Positions 39,389 through 47,297 of a stretch of DNA of 62,558 nt are shown here, in pieces (the first letter of the stretch is position 1; each line of letters opens with the position of its first letter). Source of the stretch: an uncultured Opitutia bacterium (lineage in GTDB: Bacteria; Verrucomicrobiota; Verrucomicrobiia; Opitutales; Opitutaceae); NCBI GenBank assembly GCA_903825285.1, contig CAIJZY010000043.1, positions 1 through 62,558 on the forward strand. Reading direction: 5' to 3'. Under the pieces are notes generated by a model. It had not been told where the DNA came from, did not search any database, and was given only the letters and a program-made list of their open reading frames with translations. The translations under genes and the position numbers were made by a program.

Positions 39389-40057
39389 ATGAGCGCAATC
39401 GAGGACCTCTGCCGGACGATGGCCCGGCTCCGCGAACCGGGCGGATGTCCCTGGGACCAGGAGCAGACGCACGCCACGCTCGTGCGCTGCCTGATCGACG
39501 AGGTGAGCGAGTTGATCGACACGATCGACCGGCAGGACCTGCCGCACATGCGCGAGGAGCTGGGCGATGTGCTCATCCAGATCGTCTTCCACGCGCGGCT
39601 CGCGGAGGAGGCGGGTCAGTTCAATTTCGAAGACGTCGCCCGGGACATCAACGACAAGCTCATCCGGCGGCACCCGCATGTGTTCGGCACGGACAAGCTG
39701 CACACGTCCGACCAGGTCATCGCCCAGTGGGAGCTCATCAAGTCCACCGAGAAGAAGCTCGGCCCGCCGAAAAGCGGCATGTTCAAGGCGCAGCCGCCCC
39801 GGCTGCCCGCATTGATGCTGGCGGAGGCGGTCTGGAAGCAGATTGAAAAGGAGCAGCTGCCGGTGGGTGAGAGCGTGGACCGGACCCAGGTGCAGGCGCT
39901 GGGCCGTCACCTCACGGCCGAGACGCTGGGCCGGATGCTCTTTGAGATCGCGGCCGCGAGCCGGGCACAGGGCCTGGATCCCGAGGGCGCGCTGCGGCAG
40001 CATGCGGCGAAGGTCATGCGCGATGTCGAACAACGAGTCCAAGCCCGCACGTCCTGA
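39389..40057 (+). CDS. mazG: Nucleoside triphosphate pyrophosphohydrolase MazG
   Basis: All-alpha NTP pyrophosphatase (222 aa) that cleaves NTPs, including ppGpp-related or damaged nucleotides. The metal site EExxE is seen in DEVSELIDTID and MREELGDVLIQIVFHARLAEE. GCPWDQEQTHATL and RRHPHVFG are family-typical. The 3' end overlaps xerC by 35 bases. Confidence 0.93.
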   Translation: MSAIEDLCRTMARLREPGGCPWDQEQTHATLVRCLIDEVSELIDTIDRQDLPHMREELGDVLIQIVFHARLAEEAGQFNFEDVARDINDKLIRRHPHVFGTDKLHTSDQVIAQWELIKSTEKKLGPPKSGMFKAQPPRLPALMLAEAVWKQIEKEQLPVGESVDRTQVQALGRHLTAETLGRMLFEIAAASRAQGLDPEGALRQHAAKVMRDVEQRVQARTS

Positions 40058-40976
40058 CCTCCCGCCGGAGGTGCTGGTGGAGTGGTGGCAGCCCTTCGCG
40101 GACTACCTCGCGCACGAGCGGCGCTACTCAGGCTACACCCTGCGCAACTACCGGCAGGCGCTGGCCGACTTCGTGGCGTGGCTGCAGGCCGACAACCTGC
40201 CCCCGGGGCGTTTGGCGGACCTTGGCCCGCGCGAGATCCGCGACTTCGTGATCGAGGCGCAGCGGCGCTTCGGCCGGCGCACCCTGCACAACCATGTTTC
40301 GGGGCTGCGCTCGTTCTACAAGTATTGGCTGCGGCACGGCAAGGTCCGCCGCAACCCCTTCGTCGGCGTCCCGCTGCCCAAGGTGGAGCGGCGCCTGCCG
40401 AAATTCCTCACCGAGGATCAGATGCTCCAGCTCCTCGCCGGCCCGCAACGGCTCCTGGCAAAGGGCGAGATTGATGGCTTTACCGCGCTGCGCGACCGGC
40501 TCGTGATGGAGCTGCTCTACGGCGGCGGCCTCCGCGTGAGCGAGCTGGCGGGACTGAACTACGGCGCCATCGAGATCGACACCGGCGTGGCCCGCGTGGT
40601 CGGCAAGGGCAACAAGGAGCGGCTCTGCCCCCTGGGCCGCGTCGCGACGGAGCTGGTCGCGAAGTTCAAGACGGAGTATGCGCGTCACACGAAGCCGTTT
40701 TCCCCGGTCATCGTGGACGGCCATCATCGCCGGCTGCCGGTGCGGCAGGTGCAGCTGATGCTGAAGCGCTACCTGGCGCTGGCGGAGCTCCCCATGGACC
40801 TCACGCCTCACAAGCTGCGGCATTCCTACGCGACGCACCTCCTGAATGCCGGCGCGGATCTCCGCCTCGTGCAGGAACTCCTCGGCCACGCCCAGCTGGC
40901 CACCACGCAGGTCTACACGCATGTCAGCGTGGCCCGGTTGAAGGACATCCACGCGCGGGCGCACCCGCGCGGGTAA
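40023..40976 (+). CDS. xerC: Tyrosine recombinase XerC/XerD
   Basis: Chromosome-dimer-resolving recombinase (317 aa). An N-terminal SAM-like domain is followed by the catalytic set R171 (GGGLRVSEL), K195 (GKGNKER), H263 and R266 (HKLRHSYATHLL), H289 (LLGHAQLATTQ) and the nucleophile Y298 (VYTH). The start at 40023 lies inside mazG (35-base overlap). C/D assignment is by general likeness only. It is distinct from the element integrase at 50944. Confidence 0.9.
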   Translation: MSNNESKPARPDLPPEVLVEWWQPFADYLAHERRYSGYTLRNYRQALADFVAWLQADNLPPGRLADLGPREIRDFVIEAQRRFGRRTLHNHVSGLRSFYKYWLRHGKVRRNPFVGVPLPKVERRLPKFLTEDQMLQLLAGPQRLLAKGEIDGFTALRDRLVMELLYGGGLRVSELAGLNYGAIEIDTGVARVVGKGNKERLCPLGRVATELVAKFKTEYARHTKPFSPVIVDGHHRRLPVRQVQLMLKRYLALAELPMDLTPHKLRHSYATHLLNAGADLRLVQELLGHAQLATTQVYTHVSVARLKDIHARAHPRG

Positions 40977-40986
40977 CGCGACCGGG

Positions 40987-42270
40987 TCAGAGCCCGGCGA
41001 TCGAGGTAGTGAAGACCTCGCAGGCGCGGTCGATGGCCGAGCCCTCGTGGGCCGTGCTGAGGAATCCGGCCTCGTACGCGCTGGGCGCGAGGTAGACGCC
41101 GCGCTCCAGGCAGGCGTGGAAGAACCGTCCGAAGAGCTTGGCGTCGCCCGTGAGGGCCGTGGCGTAGTCGCGGACCGGGGTGGCCGTGAAGAAGATGCTG
41201 AACATGGATCCGCACTGCGGCACCTGCACCGGAATGCCCTTGGCCTTCGCCGCCGCCACGACGGCGTCGCGGAGCTGCCGGCCGAGGGTGTCGAGCCGTG
41301 CGTAGGGATTGAGCTCCTCCAGCAGCTGCAACGACGCGATGCCCGCCGCCATGGCGAGCGGGTTGCCGCTGAGCGTGCCGGCCTGGTAGACCGGGCCGAG
41401 CGGCGCCAGGTAGTCCATGATGTCGGCCCGGCCGCCGAAGGCCCCGACCGGCAGGCCGCCACCGATGATTTTGCCGAGGCAGGTGAGGTCCGGGACGATC
41501 TGCTCGCGCTCCTGCACGCCGCCCTTGGCAAGGCGGAAGCCGGTCATGACCTCGTCGAAGATCAGCACCGTGCCGTGCCGGGCCGTGATCTCGCGCACGA
41601 ACGCGAGGTAGCCGGGATCAGGCATGATGAAGCCGACGTTGCCGCAGTAGGCCTCGAGAATGACGCAGGCGATCTGGCCCGGGTTGGCGGCGAAGGCGGC
41701 CTCGAGGGCCCCACGGTCGTTGTAGGGAAGGACGACCGTCTCGCGCGCAAACGACGCCGGCACGCCGGCGCTGTCGGGATTGCCATGGGTGAGCGCGCCG
41801 GAGCCGGCCTTGATCAGGAGCGAGTCGGAGTGGCCGTGGTAGCAGCCGGCGAACTTGATGATCTTGTCGCGCTTCGTGAAGCCGCGCGCCAGCCGGATGG
41901 CCGACATCGTGGCCTCGGTGCCGCTGTTGCACATGCGGACCTTCTGGATGGAGGGGAAGAACTTCACGATGAGCTCCGCCATGCTGACCTCGGAGGGATT
42001 CGGCGTGCCGAACGACGTGCCATTCTCGAGCGCCGCGGCGATGGCCGCCTTGATGCGCGGATGGTTGTGCCCGTGGATCGCCGGGCCCCAGGTGCAGACG
42101 AAGTCGATCAGCTCGCGCCCATCGGCGGTGATCAGCGTGGCACCCCGCGCCGCCTTCACAAAGAAGGGCGCACCGCCGACCGAGCGGAAGGCGCGGACCG
42201 GGGAGTTGACGCCGCCCGGGATGAGCTGCTTGGCGCGTTCGAAGAGGGAGTCGGAAACCGGGGAGGACAT
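40987..42270 (-). CDS. hemL: Glutamate-1-semialdehyde 2,1-aminomutase
   Basis: Makes 5-aminolevulinate in the C5 heme pathway (427 aa, PLP). N-terminal [67 protein letters not shown], and the [14 protein letters not shown] segment are diagnostic. The PLP lysine is expected near [14 protein letters not shown] onward. With hemC and hemD in this window it shows an anaplerotic C5 route to heme. Confidence 0.96.
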   Translation of the reverse strand: MSSPVSDSLFERAKQLIPGGVNSPVRAFRSVGGAPFFVKAARGATLITADGRELIDFVCTWGPAIHGHNHPRIKAAIAAALENGTSFGTPNPSEVSMAELIVKFFPSIQKVRMCNSGTEATMSAIRLARGFTKRDKIIKFAGCYHGHSDSLLIKAGSGALTHGNPDSAGVPASFARETVVLPYNDRGALEAAFAANPGQIACVILEAYCGNVGFIMPDPGYLAFVREITARHGTVLIFDEVMTGFRLAKGGVQEREQIVPDLTCLGKIIGGGLPVGAFGGRADIMDYLAPLGPVYQAGTLSGNPLAMAAGIASLQLLEELNPYARLDTLGRQLRDAVVAAAKAKGIPVQVPQCGSMFSIFFTATPVRDYATALTGDAKLFGRFFHACLERGVYLAPSAYEAGFLSTAHEGSAIDRACEVFTTSIAGL

Positions 42271-42278
42271 GGAGGAGT

Positions 42279-42311
42279 TAAACCACTAATTTTCGCTAAT
42301 TGTCGCTAATC
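42279..42311. repeat. Left arm of the GxxExxY terminal inverted repeat
   Basis: A 33-base arm that reads AAACCACTAAT, TTTCGCTAATT, GTCGCTAAT. It agrees with the complement of 42693-42725 in 28 of 33 positions. The stop codon of the GxxExxY gene (42306-42308) lies inside this arm. Confidence 0.9.
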
Positions 42312-42695
42312 TTTTTGGGTCCGGATGAATCGCTTCCAATGGAGTCGGTCGCGGCAGCCATAATTGACCAGGTAACCCACGCGCTTCTTGGTCGCCTTCA
42401 GATAATTGAATAGCTGGGCCTCGTGCTCAGGGGCGAGCGAGGTGGTGGCCTTTAGCTCCACGATGATCAGATTGCCGACAACCAGGTCGGGGCGAAGTCG
42501 TTTGATCATGGTAAGTCCCTTGTAGAAAAGACCGATCTCAGGCTGGGCGACGTGCGCAATTTGTCTGGAGGACAGTTCGCATTCAAGTGCCTCTTGGTAG
42601 ATGTCCTCGGTGAATCCGACCCCGAGCTCATGATACACGGCAAACGCGGCCGCCATGAAGTCATACCCCAGCTGTTCAGCCATCGCGTCTTCCAT
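42306..42695 (-). CDS. GxxExxY protein (PD-(D/E)XK nuclease-like)
   Basis: A 129-residue protein with the family signature GFTEDIY (27-33). The later part looks like a PD-(D/E)XK nuclease core: PD at 69-70 (RLRPDLVV), then VELKAT with E80 and K82, and a QLFNYLKATKKRVGYLVNYG helix-strand. Pfam groups this family with the PD-(D/E)XK superfamily; no activity has been shown as far as I know. Base composition is clearly lower in GC than its neighbours. The gene is held exactly between two arms of an inverted repeat, the start codon in one arm and the stop in the other. Confidence 0.92.
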   Translation of the reverse strand: MEDAMAEQLGYDFMAAAFAVYHELGVGFTEDIYQEALECELSSRQIAHVAQPEIGLFYKGLTMIKRLRPDLVVGNLIIVELKATTSLAPEHEAQLFNYLKATKKRVGYLVNYGCRDRLHWKRFIRTQKD

Positions 42696-42725
42696 TAGCG
42701 CGAATTAGCGAAGATTAGTGGTTTC
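42693..42725. repeat. Right arm of the GxxExxY terminal inverted repeat
   Basis: The complement reads AAACCACTAAT, CTTCGCTAATT, CGCGCTAAT, matching the left arm in 28 of 33 bases. The arm includes the start codon of the GxxExxY gene (42693-42695). Each arm is itself built of TTCGCTAAT-like words. Confidence 0.9.
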
Positions 42726-42748
42726 CCAACCACGAACCCGATCACACA

Positions 42749-44416
42749 TCAGCTCACATATTTCTGCACGATGGGAATGCGGCGGCCGACGCCGAAGGCG
42801 AGGGGGGTGATGCGGAGGCCGGGGGCGGCCTGCTTACGCTTGTACTCGTTGAGGTCCACCTTGCGGATCACGTCGTTGACCACCGCCTCACTGAAGCCCT
42901 GGGCGATGAGGTCGCGGCTGGAGAGGCCCTCCTCCACATAGCCATGGAGAATCCGGTCGAGCATGTCGTACGGCGGGAGCGTGTCCTGGTCGGTCTGGTT
43001 GGGACGCAGCTCGGCGCTGGGCGCCTTGTCGATGGTGTTGCGTGGGATGATTTCCCGGTCGCGGTTCACCCAGCGGGAAAGGGCATAAACCTGCGTCTTG
43101 AACACGTCGGAGATCACCGCCAGTCCGCCGCACATGTCGCCGTAGAGCGTGCAGTAGCCGACGGCCACCTCGCTCTTGTTGCCGGTGGTGAGGAGCAGGG
43201 AACCAAATTTGTTTGAGAGCGCCATCATCAGCACGCCGCGGATGCGCGCCTGGATGTTTTCCTCGGCCACGTCCCGCGGCCGGCCGGCGAACAGCGGCTG
43301 CAGCGAGGCCTCGGTGGCCGCGACGGCCTCGGCGATGCCGATGGTCTCGAAACGAATGCCGAGATTATGCGCGAGGATGCGGGCGTCGTCCCGGGAGTGC
43401 TGCGACGAGATGACGGAGGGCAGCGAGACGCCGATCACATTGTCGCGGCCCAGTGCGTCGGCGGCGACGACCGCGACGAGCGCGGAGTCGATGCCGCCGG
43501 AGAGGGCGACCAGCGCCCGCTTGAAACCGCTCTTGTGGGCGTAGTCGCGCAGTCCGAGCACGAGCGCCTCATACATGTCCTTGAGCTCGTTCTGGGCGAA
43601 GGTCGGGTGCAGGGCCCCGGCGGCCGGCGTGGGCGCGGCGGTGCGTCCGTCGGGCAGGTCCACCACGCGCGTCTCCTCCGCGAAGGCCGCGAGGCCCGCG
43701 ATGACCTGGCCGGTGGCGTCGCAGGCCAGGCTGCGGCCGTCGAAGATCAGCTCGTCGTTGCCGCCGACGGCATTGACGTAGGCGACCGGGCAGCCGAGGG
43801 CCCGGGCGGCGTCGGCAACCAGCTTCACGCGGAGGCTGTCCTTGTCGTAGTGCCACGGGCTCGCGGACAGGTTGACCATGAGGTCGCATTTTTCCGCCGC
43901 GAGCTGCTCCAGCGGCGTGCGGCCGGTGTAGAGGCGCCGCGTGCTGATCATGGGATGCGTCCAGATGTCCTCGCAGATCGTGATGCCGATGCGGCGGCCC
44001 TGGTGCTCGACGACGGTGGGCGCGGAAGCGGGCTCAAAATAGCGGTCCTCGTCAAACACGTCGTAGGTCGGCAGCAGGCGCTTGCGCGCGAGGGCGACGA
44101 CCCGGCCGCGGTGGCAGAAGGCGGCGGAGTTGTGGAAGGGCCGGCCGCGTCCCGTGTCGTTGGGCTCGACCGTGCCGATGAGCGCGGGGACGTCCCCGAT
44201 GGCCGCGGCGACCTGGGCCAGCGCCTCGGCGGTGTCCGGCACGAAGCGCCGCTTGAACAGGAGGTCGCGGGGCGGGTAGCCGCAGAGCACCAGCTCCGGG
44301 AAGACCACCAGCTCGGCGCCCTGGGCGACCAGCGCGTGGTAGGCGTCGAGGATGCGACGGCGGTTGCCGGCGAGGTCGCCGACGATCGGGTTGAGCTGGG
44401 CGAGGCCGAGACGCAT
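42749..44416 (-). CDS. nadE: Glutamine-dependent NAD+ synthetase
   Basis: Final step of NAD synthesis (555 aa). The N-terminal nitrilase-type amidase has the triad E41 ([13 protein letters not shown]), K112 ([14 protein letters not shown]) and C148 (GITICEDIW). The C-terminal synthetase shows the ATP-pyrophosphatase loop [32 protein letters not shown] and the family ending. The start at 44416 ([10 protein letters not shown]) is the usual start; an ATG nine codons upstream at 44443 is an alternative. It is divergent from maf. Confidence 0.96.
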   Translation of the reverse strand: MRLGLAQLNPIVGDLAGNRRRILDAYHALVAQGAELVVFPELVLCGYPPRDLLFKRRFVPDTAEALAQVAAAIGDVPALIGTVEPNDTGRGRPFHNSAAFCHRGRVVALARKRLLPTYDVFDEDRYFEPASAPTVVEHQGRRIGITICEDIWTHPMISTRRLYTGRTPLEQLAAEKCDLMVNLSASPWHYDKDSLRVKLVADAARALGCPVAYVNAVGGNDELIFDGRSLACDATGQVIAGLAAFAEETRVVDLPDGRTAAPTPAAGALHPTFAQNELKDMYEALVLGLRDYAHKSGFKRALVALSGGIDSALVAVVAADALGRDNVIGVSLPSVISSQHSRDDARILAHNLGIRFETIGIAEAVAATEASLQPLFAGRPRDVAEENIQARIRGVLMMALSNKFGSLLLTTGNKSEVAVGYCTLYGDMCGGLAVISDVFKTQVYALSRWVNRDREIIPRNTIDKAPSAELRPNQTDQDTLPPYDMLDRILHGYVEEGLSSRDLIAQGFSEAVVNDVIRKVDLNEYKRKQAAPGLRITPLAFGVGRRIPIVQKYVS

Positions 44417-44515
44417 GGAGGGAAAGGGACGCAACGTGGACATGTTTGCCCGCCCTGACAACTCGCAAGGCTGGGCTTGCACTGGGGCGGGGAGGGAGGC
44501 TTTGCTGCGCCCTTC

Positions 44516-45094
44516 ATGCCCACCACCCGCCTCATCCTTGCCTCCGCCTCGCCCCGTCGGCGCGAGCTGCTCGTGGGCCTGGGCCTGGCGTTCGAGGTCG
44601 TGGTGGCGGACGTGACCGAGCACGAGCACCCCGACGCCGAGCCGCGGGCCATGGTGGCCCACAACGCGGCCCTGAAGGCCGACTGGGTTGCCGCGCGCCA
44701 TCCGGAGGCGTGGGTTCTGGGCGCGGACACGACGGTTTTCATCAACGGGACCGTCCTCAACAAACCCGCCGACCTGGCCGAGGCCCGGGCCATGCTCCGT
44801 CGGCTGGCGGGCCGCACGCACACGGTGTACACGGGCGTGGCGCTGCGCCGGGCGGCGGAGGGCGTGAAGGAGGACCATGGCGTGACCAGCCTCGTCACGT
44901 TCAAGCCCTTCGATGATGCCGTGATCGACAGCTATTTCCGGCTCGTCAACCCGCTGGACAAGGCCGGCGCCTACGGCATCCAGGAAGGCCGGGAGCTGAT
45001 CATCGCCGGCTGGGAGGGCTCGTTCACAAATATTATGGGCCTACCCATGGAAGTGACGAAACAAATTTTGACGCAACGGGGTCTGTTAGGCTGA
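44516..45094 (+). CDS. maf: Maf/YhdE-family nucleotide pyrophosphatase
   Basis: House-cleaning pyrophosphatase for non-canonical or modified NTPs (192 aa). The N-terminal [18 protein letters not shown] with the SxSPRR motif, [30 protein letters not shown] and the closing [11 protein letters not shown] are family hallmarks. The start at 44516 gives the standard N-terminus. Confidence 0.93.
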   Translation: MPTTRLILASASPRRRELLVGLGLAFEVVVADVTEHEHPDAEPRAMVAHNAALKADWVAARHPEAWVLGADTTVFINGTVLNKPADLAEARAMLRRLAGRTHTVYTGVALRRAAEGVKEDHGVTSLVTFKPFDDAVIDSYFRLVNPLDKAGAYGIQEGRELIIAGWEGSFTNIMGLPMEVTKQILTQRGLLG

Positions 45095-45119
45095 ATATCC
45101 GCGTCCAGCCGGGTCATCC

Positions 45120-46238
45120 ATGAGCCAAACCATCGTCTCCCCGCCCTTGTCGGTCACCATGCGCCGTATCGCGGCGGAGCTGTGGGACGACCCGGATTCG
45201 CGGGGGGTGCTGATCGGCCTGCTGGCGGTTTTCCTGGTACACCTGTTGCTGTACCTGTGGGCGCCGTACCTGCTGCGCTCGGACCCGTCGATGACCGTGC
45301 TTCGGCCGCACGCCTCGACCCGGCAGTTCAACATCGAGATCGCCCCCGACACCTTCAGGCCGCCGCCGCCCAAGCCGAAGCCCCAGATGAAGTTCGTGGA
45401 GACGAATCCCAACGCGCCCGACAACGTCCCGGACAAGACCAACAATTTCGCCGCCCAGAACCAGCAGGTGGCCCAGGAGAAGCCCACGCCGAACGGCAAG
45501 AGCGACCATCCCGCCCTCGAGGGCCAGAAGGACATCAAGTCCGCGCAGATCGTCACGGGCCAGCTGAGCAAGCCGATCGAGCAGACGCCGATCCCGCCGT
45601 CAGCCGAGGCCCCGCCGCAGCAGTCCACCGTCATGACCTCGCGGCCGGAGCAGAATCCGCTCCCCGGCATTGAGAAGCGCATTGGCGACGATGCGGAGGC
45701 CCCGGGCACCAACGTCGCGAAGTTCACGGAGCACCCGAAGAACATCCCGGAGAAGATCGACGGCACCAAGAACGCCCCGCTGATCGAGGGCGCGACCGCG
45801 ATGCAGCCCGCGATCGACCCGCATCATCCGCGCCCGCGTCCGCAGATTGTGAAGCAGCAGCAGGTGCGCCCGGCGATCTTCGAGGACAACAAGTTTGGCA
45901 CGGAAAACATCGGGCCGATCGCGGTGGACGCCCGCTGGAGCAACTACGGCGTGTATCTCCAGAAGATGATCGAGACCGTCCAGCGCCAGTGGGACCACCT
46001 GCTGGAGGACAGCCGCATCTACCCGCCCAACGGCAGCACCGTCGTCGTCAAGTTTGTCATCAACTCCGAGGGCAAGATCACACGCGTCATCAGCGTGGAC
46101 AACAAGGCCACCGAGCCCGCCGCCCGTGCCTGCGTGAACGCCATCACCGACCGCTCGCCGTACGGCGCCTGGACCGACGACATGAAGGCGATGCTGGGCG
46201 AGGAGCAGGAGATGACCTTCGCGTTTTACTACCAGTGA
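45120..46238 (+). CDS. TonB/TolA-like energy-transducer protein
   Basis: A 372-residue inner-membrane-anchored protein. A single span lies at about 30-52 (GVLIGLLAVFLVHLLLYLW), followed by a long Pro/Lys/Gln-rich linker (RPPPPKPKPQMK and repeats) that could cross the periplasm. The C-terminal TonB-like domain has YLQKMIETVQRQWDHLLED, VVVKFVINSEGKITRVISVD and a final short strand. There is no exbBD next to it. It could be a TonB paralogue or a TolA equivalent. The stop overlaps the next start by GTGA. Confidence 0.8.
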   Translation: MSQTIVSPPLSVTMRRIAAELWDDPDSRGVLIGLLAVFLVHLLLYLWAPYLLRSDPSMTVLRPHASTRQFNIEIAPDTFRPPPPKPKPQMKFVETNPNAPDNVPDKTNNFAAQNQQVAQEKPTPNGKSDHPALEGQKDIKSAQIVTGQLSKPIEQTPIPPSAEAPPQQSTVMTSRPEQNPLPGIEKRIGDDAEAPGTNVAKFTEHPKNIPEKIDGTKNAPLIEGATAMQPAIDPHHPRPRPQIVKQQQVRPAIFEDNKFGTENIGPIAVDARWSNYGVYLQKMIETVQRQWDHLLEDSRIYPPNGSTVVVKFVINSEGKITRVISVDNKATEPAARACVNAITDRSPYGAWTDDMKAMLGEEQEMTFAFYYQ

Positions 46239-46993
46239 GCGCGGAGGCGCAGAGCTTCTGGGATTCGCTGCCGCTGGGGCGGGGCGTGCGGCTGCTCCAT
46301 CACGACGCGAACGGACTGGGCGCCTTCGACAAGCCCGCGGGTGTCCTCTCGCATCCGAACGCCGGCGGCGATGAGCCCCGGTCGCTGCTCACCGTCCGTT
46401 ACCAGCTCGACGGCGAGTGCTATGCCTGGGTCCCGGCGCCCGGACAGCCGCCGCGCCGGCTCTGGCTGCTGAACCGGCTGGATTCCGCCACGTCGGGCGT
46501 GATCCTAGTCGCGTCCGACGAGACGCTGGCCCGCGAGATTCGCGCCTATTTCCGCCGCAAGCAGGTCCGCAAGATCTACCAGGCGCTGGTCTTCGGTGTG
46601 CCGCGGCAGCCGACGGAAACGTGGCGCGACACCATTGCCGCGGTAAAGAAGTCTGCCCAGGTCCGCGCGGTCGCCGGGGTGGGGCGCGTGCCGGCCGAAT
46701 GCCGCATGACCGTCGTCCGTCCCGGCAAGGGTGAGCCACGCGTCAGCCTGCTGCGGCTCGAGCCGCTGACCGGCCGCAGCCACCAGCTCCGCGTCCAGTG
46801 CGCCCAGCGCCACCTCCCCATTGTGGGCGACCAGACCTACGGGGATTTTCCCGCCAACCGTGCGTTCGCGAAGCTCCATGGCACCAAGCGGCTTTTCCTG
46901 CACTCGCTGTCCACGCGCTTCGAGTACGAGTTCAAGGGCCAGAAGCACACCTTCGCCGTGGAGGCACCGCTGCCGGAGGATTTCGCGCTCTGA
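46235..46993 (+). CDS. RluA-family pseudouridine synthase
   Basis: A 252-residue RNA pseudouridine synthase without an S4 domain. The catalytic Asp lies in LLNRLDSATSGVILVA (the HRLDxxTSG motif with N for H). GAFDKPAGVLSHPN, LRLEPLTGRSHQLRVQCA and PIVGDQTYGDF are all typical. The target RNA is unknown. The GTG start at 46235 overlaps the TonB-like stop by four bases. Confidence 0.9.
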   Translation: MSAEAQSFWDSLPLGRGVRLLHHDANGLGAFDKPAGVLSHPNAGGDEPRSLLTVRYQLDGECYAWVPAPGQPPRRLWLLNRLDSATSGVILVASDETLAREIRAYFRRKQVRKIYQALVFGVPRQPTETWRDTIAAVKKSAQVRAVAGVGRVPAECRMTVVRPGKGEPRVSLLRLEPLTGRSHQLRVQCAQRHLPIVGDQTYGDFPANRAFAKLHGTKRLFLHSLSTRFEYEFKGQKHTFAVEAPLPEDFAL

Positions 46994-47003
46994 TCCAGCA
47001 TCG

Positions 47004-47074
47004 TTGTAGGGCGGGGTCGCTGACCCCGCCTTAGAATCAAAGCAAAGGCGGGGTCAGGCGACCCCGCCCTACAA
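47004..47074. repeat. GGCGGGGTC palindromic element
   Basis: The arms 47004-47032 and 47045-47074 are near-perfect complements; the right arm only has one extra C. Each arm starts TTGTAGGGCGGGGTCGC and holds its own smaller GGCGGGGTC/GACCCCGCC dyad. The loop is 12 bases. It follows the pseudouridine synthase stop by 10 bases and may also end that transcript. The form is that of a REP-like intergenic element. Confidence 0.8.
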
Positions 47075-47136
47075 TCGGGCACCGACCTGCACACGGAGCA
47101 TTGACATCGGCAGGTGGGACCGGCACCCATCGCGAC

Positions 47137-47223
47137 GTGATTTCCGCCGGTTATTATTTCTTCGGTTTTGGTTTCTGGGCCTACTTTACCCGGAAACTCA
47201 CCGGCGGCTGTCGCGAAACCTGA
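47137..47223 (+). CDS. Aromatic-rich leader peptide upstream of DAHP synthase
   Basis: A 28-codon frame from GTG at 47137 to TGA at 47221-47223. Residues 5-17 read GYYFFGFGFWAYF: nine aromatic residues (Tyr, Phe, Trp) in twelve codons. The gene it precedes makes the first precursor of exactly these amino acids. No good ribosome site is seen before the GTG. A TTG at 47101 in the same frame would extend it by 12 codons, and a consensus -35 hexamer TTGACA begins at that same position. The peptide's value is as a ribosome-stall sensor and not as a product. Confidence 0.8.
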   Translation: MISAGYYFFGFGFWAYFTRKLTGGCRET

Positions 47224-47275
47224 ACCCAGGCCAATTTTCGCCCCCTCAGCCGCCCACTCCCGGGCGGCTTTTTTA
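47144..47275 (+). promoter_or_regulatory. Transcription attenuator (1:2, 2:3, 3:4 pairings)
   Basis: Segment 1 is CCGCCGGT (47144-47151) and pairs perfectly with ACCGGCGG (47200-47207). Segment 2 also contains GGCGGCTG (47203-47210), which pairs perfectly with CAGCCGCC (47247-47254) in segment 3. Segment 3 alternatively pairs with GGGCGGCT (47262-47269) as a terminator. The aromatic codons (47152-47187) lie directly behind segment 1 and the leader stop (47221) lies between segments 2 and 3. A stall on aromatic codons would free segment 2 for the antiterminator, whereas a ribosome at the stop would cover segment 2 and allow termination. Confidence 0.8.
47248..47275 (+). terminator. Attenuator terminator before DAHP synthase
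   Basis: An 8-bp perfect stem AGCCGCCC with GGGCGGCT, a 6-base loop and a TTTTTTATT tail. It ends about 23 bases before the ATG of the DAHP synthase gene, which is typical for a leader terminator and not for a terminator of the distant upstream gene. Confidence 0.88.
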
Positions 47276-47297
47276 TTAGCCTCCACCCAGACCCGCC

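Noticed and set aside
47101-47130. Full promoter for the DAHP synthase leader
   Set aside because: A TTGACA hexamer is present but no acceptable -10 box lies 16-18 bases downstream, so only the -35 resemblance is noted.
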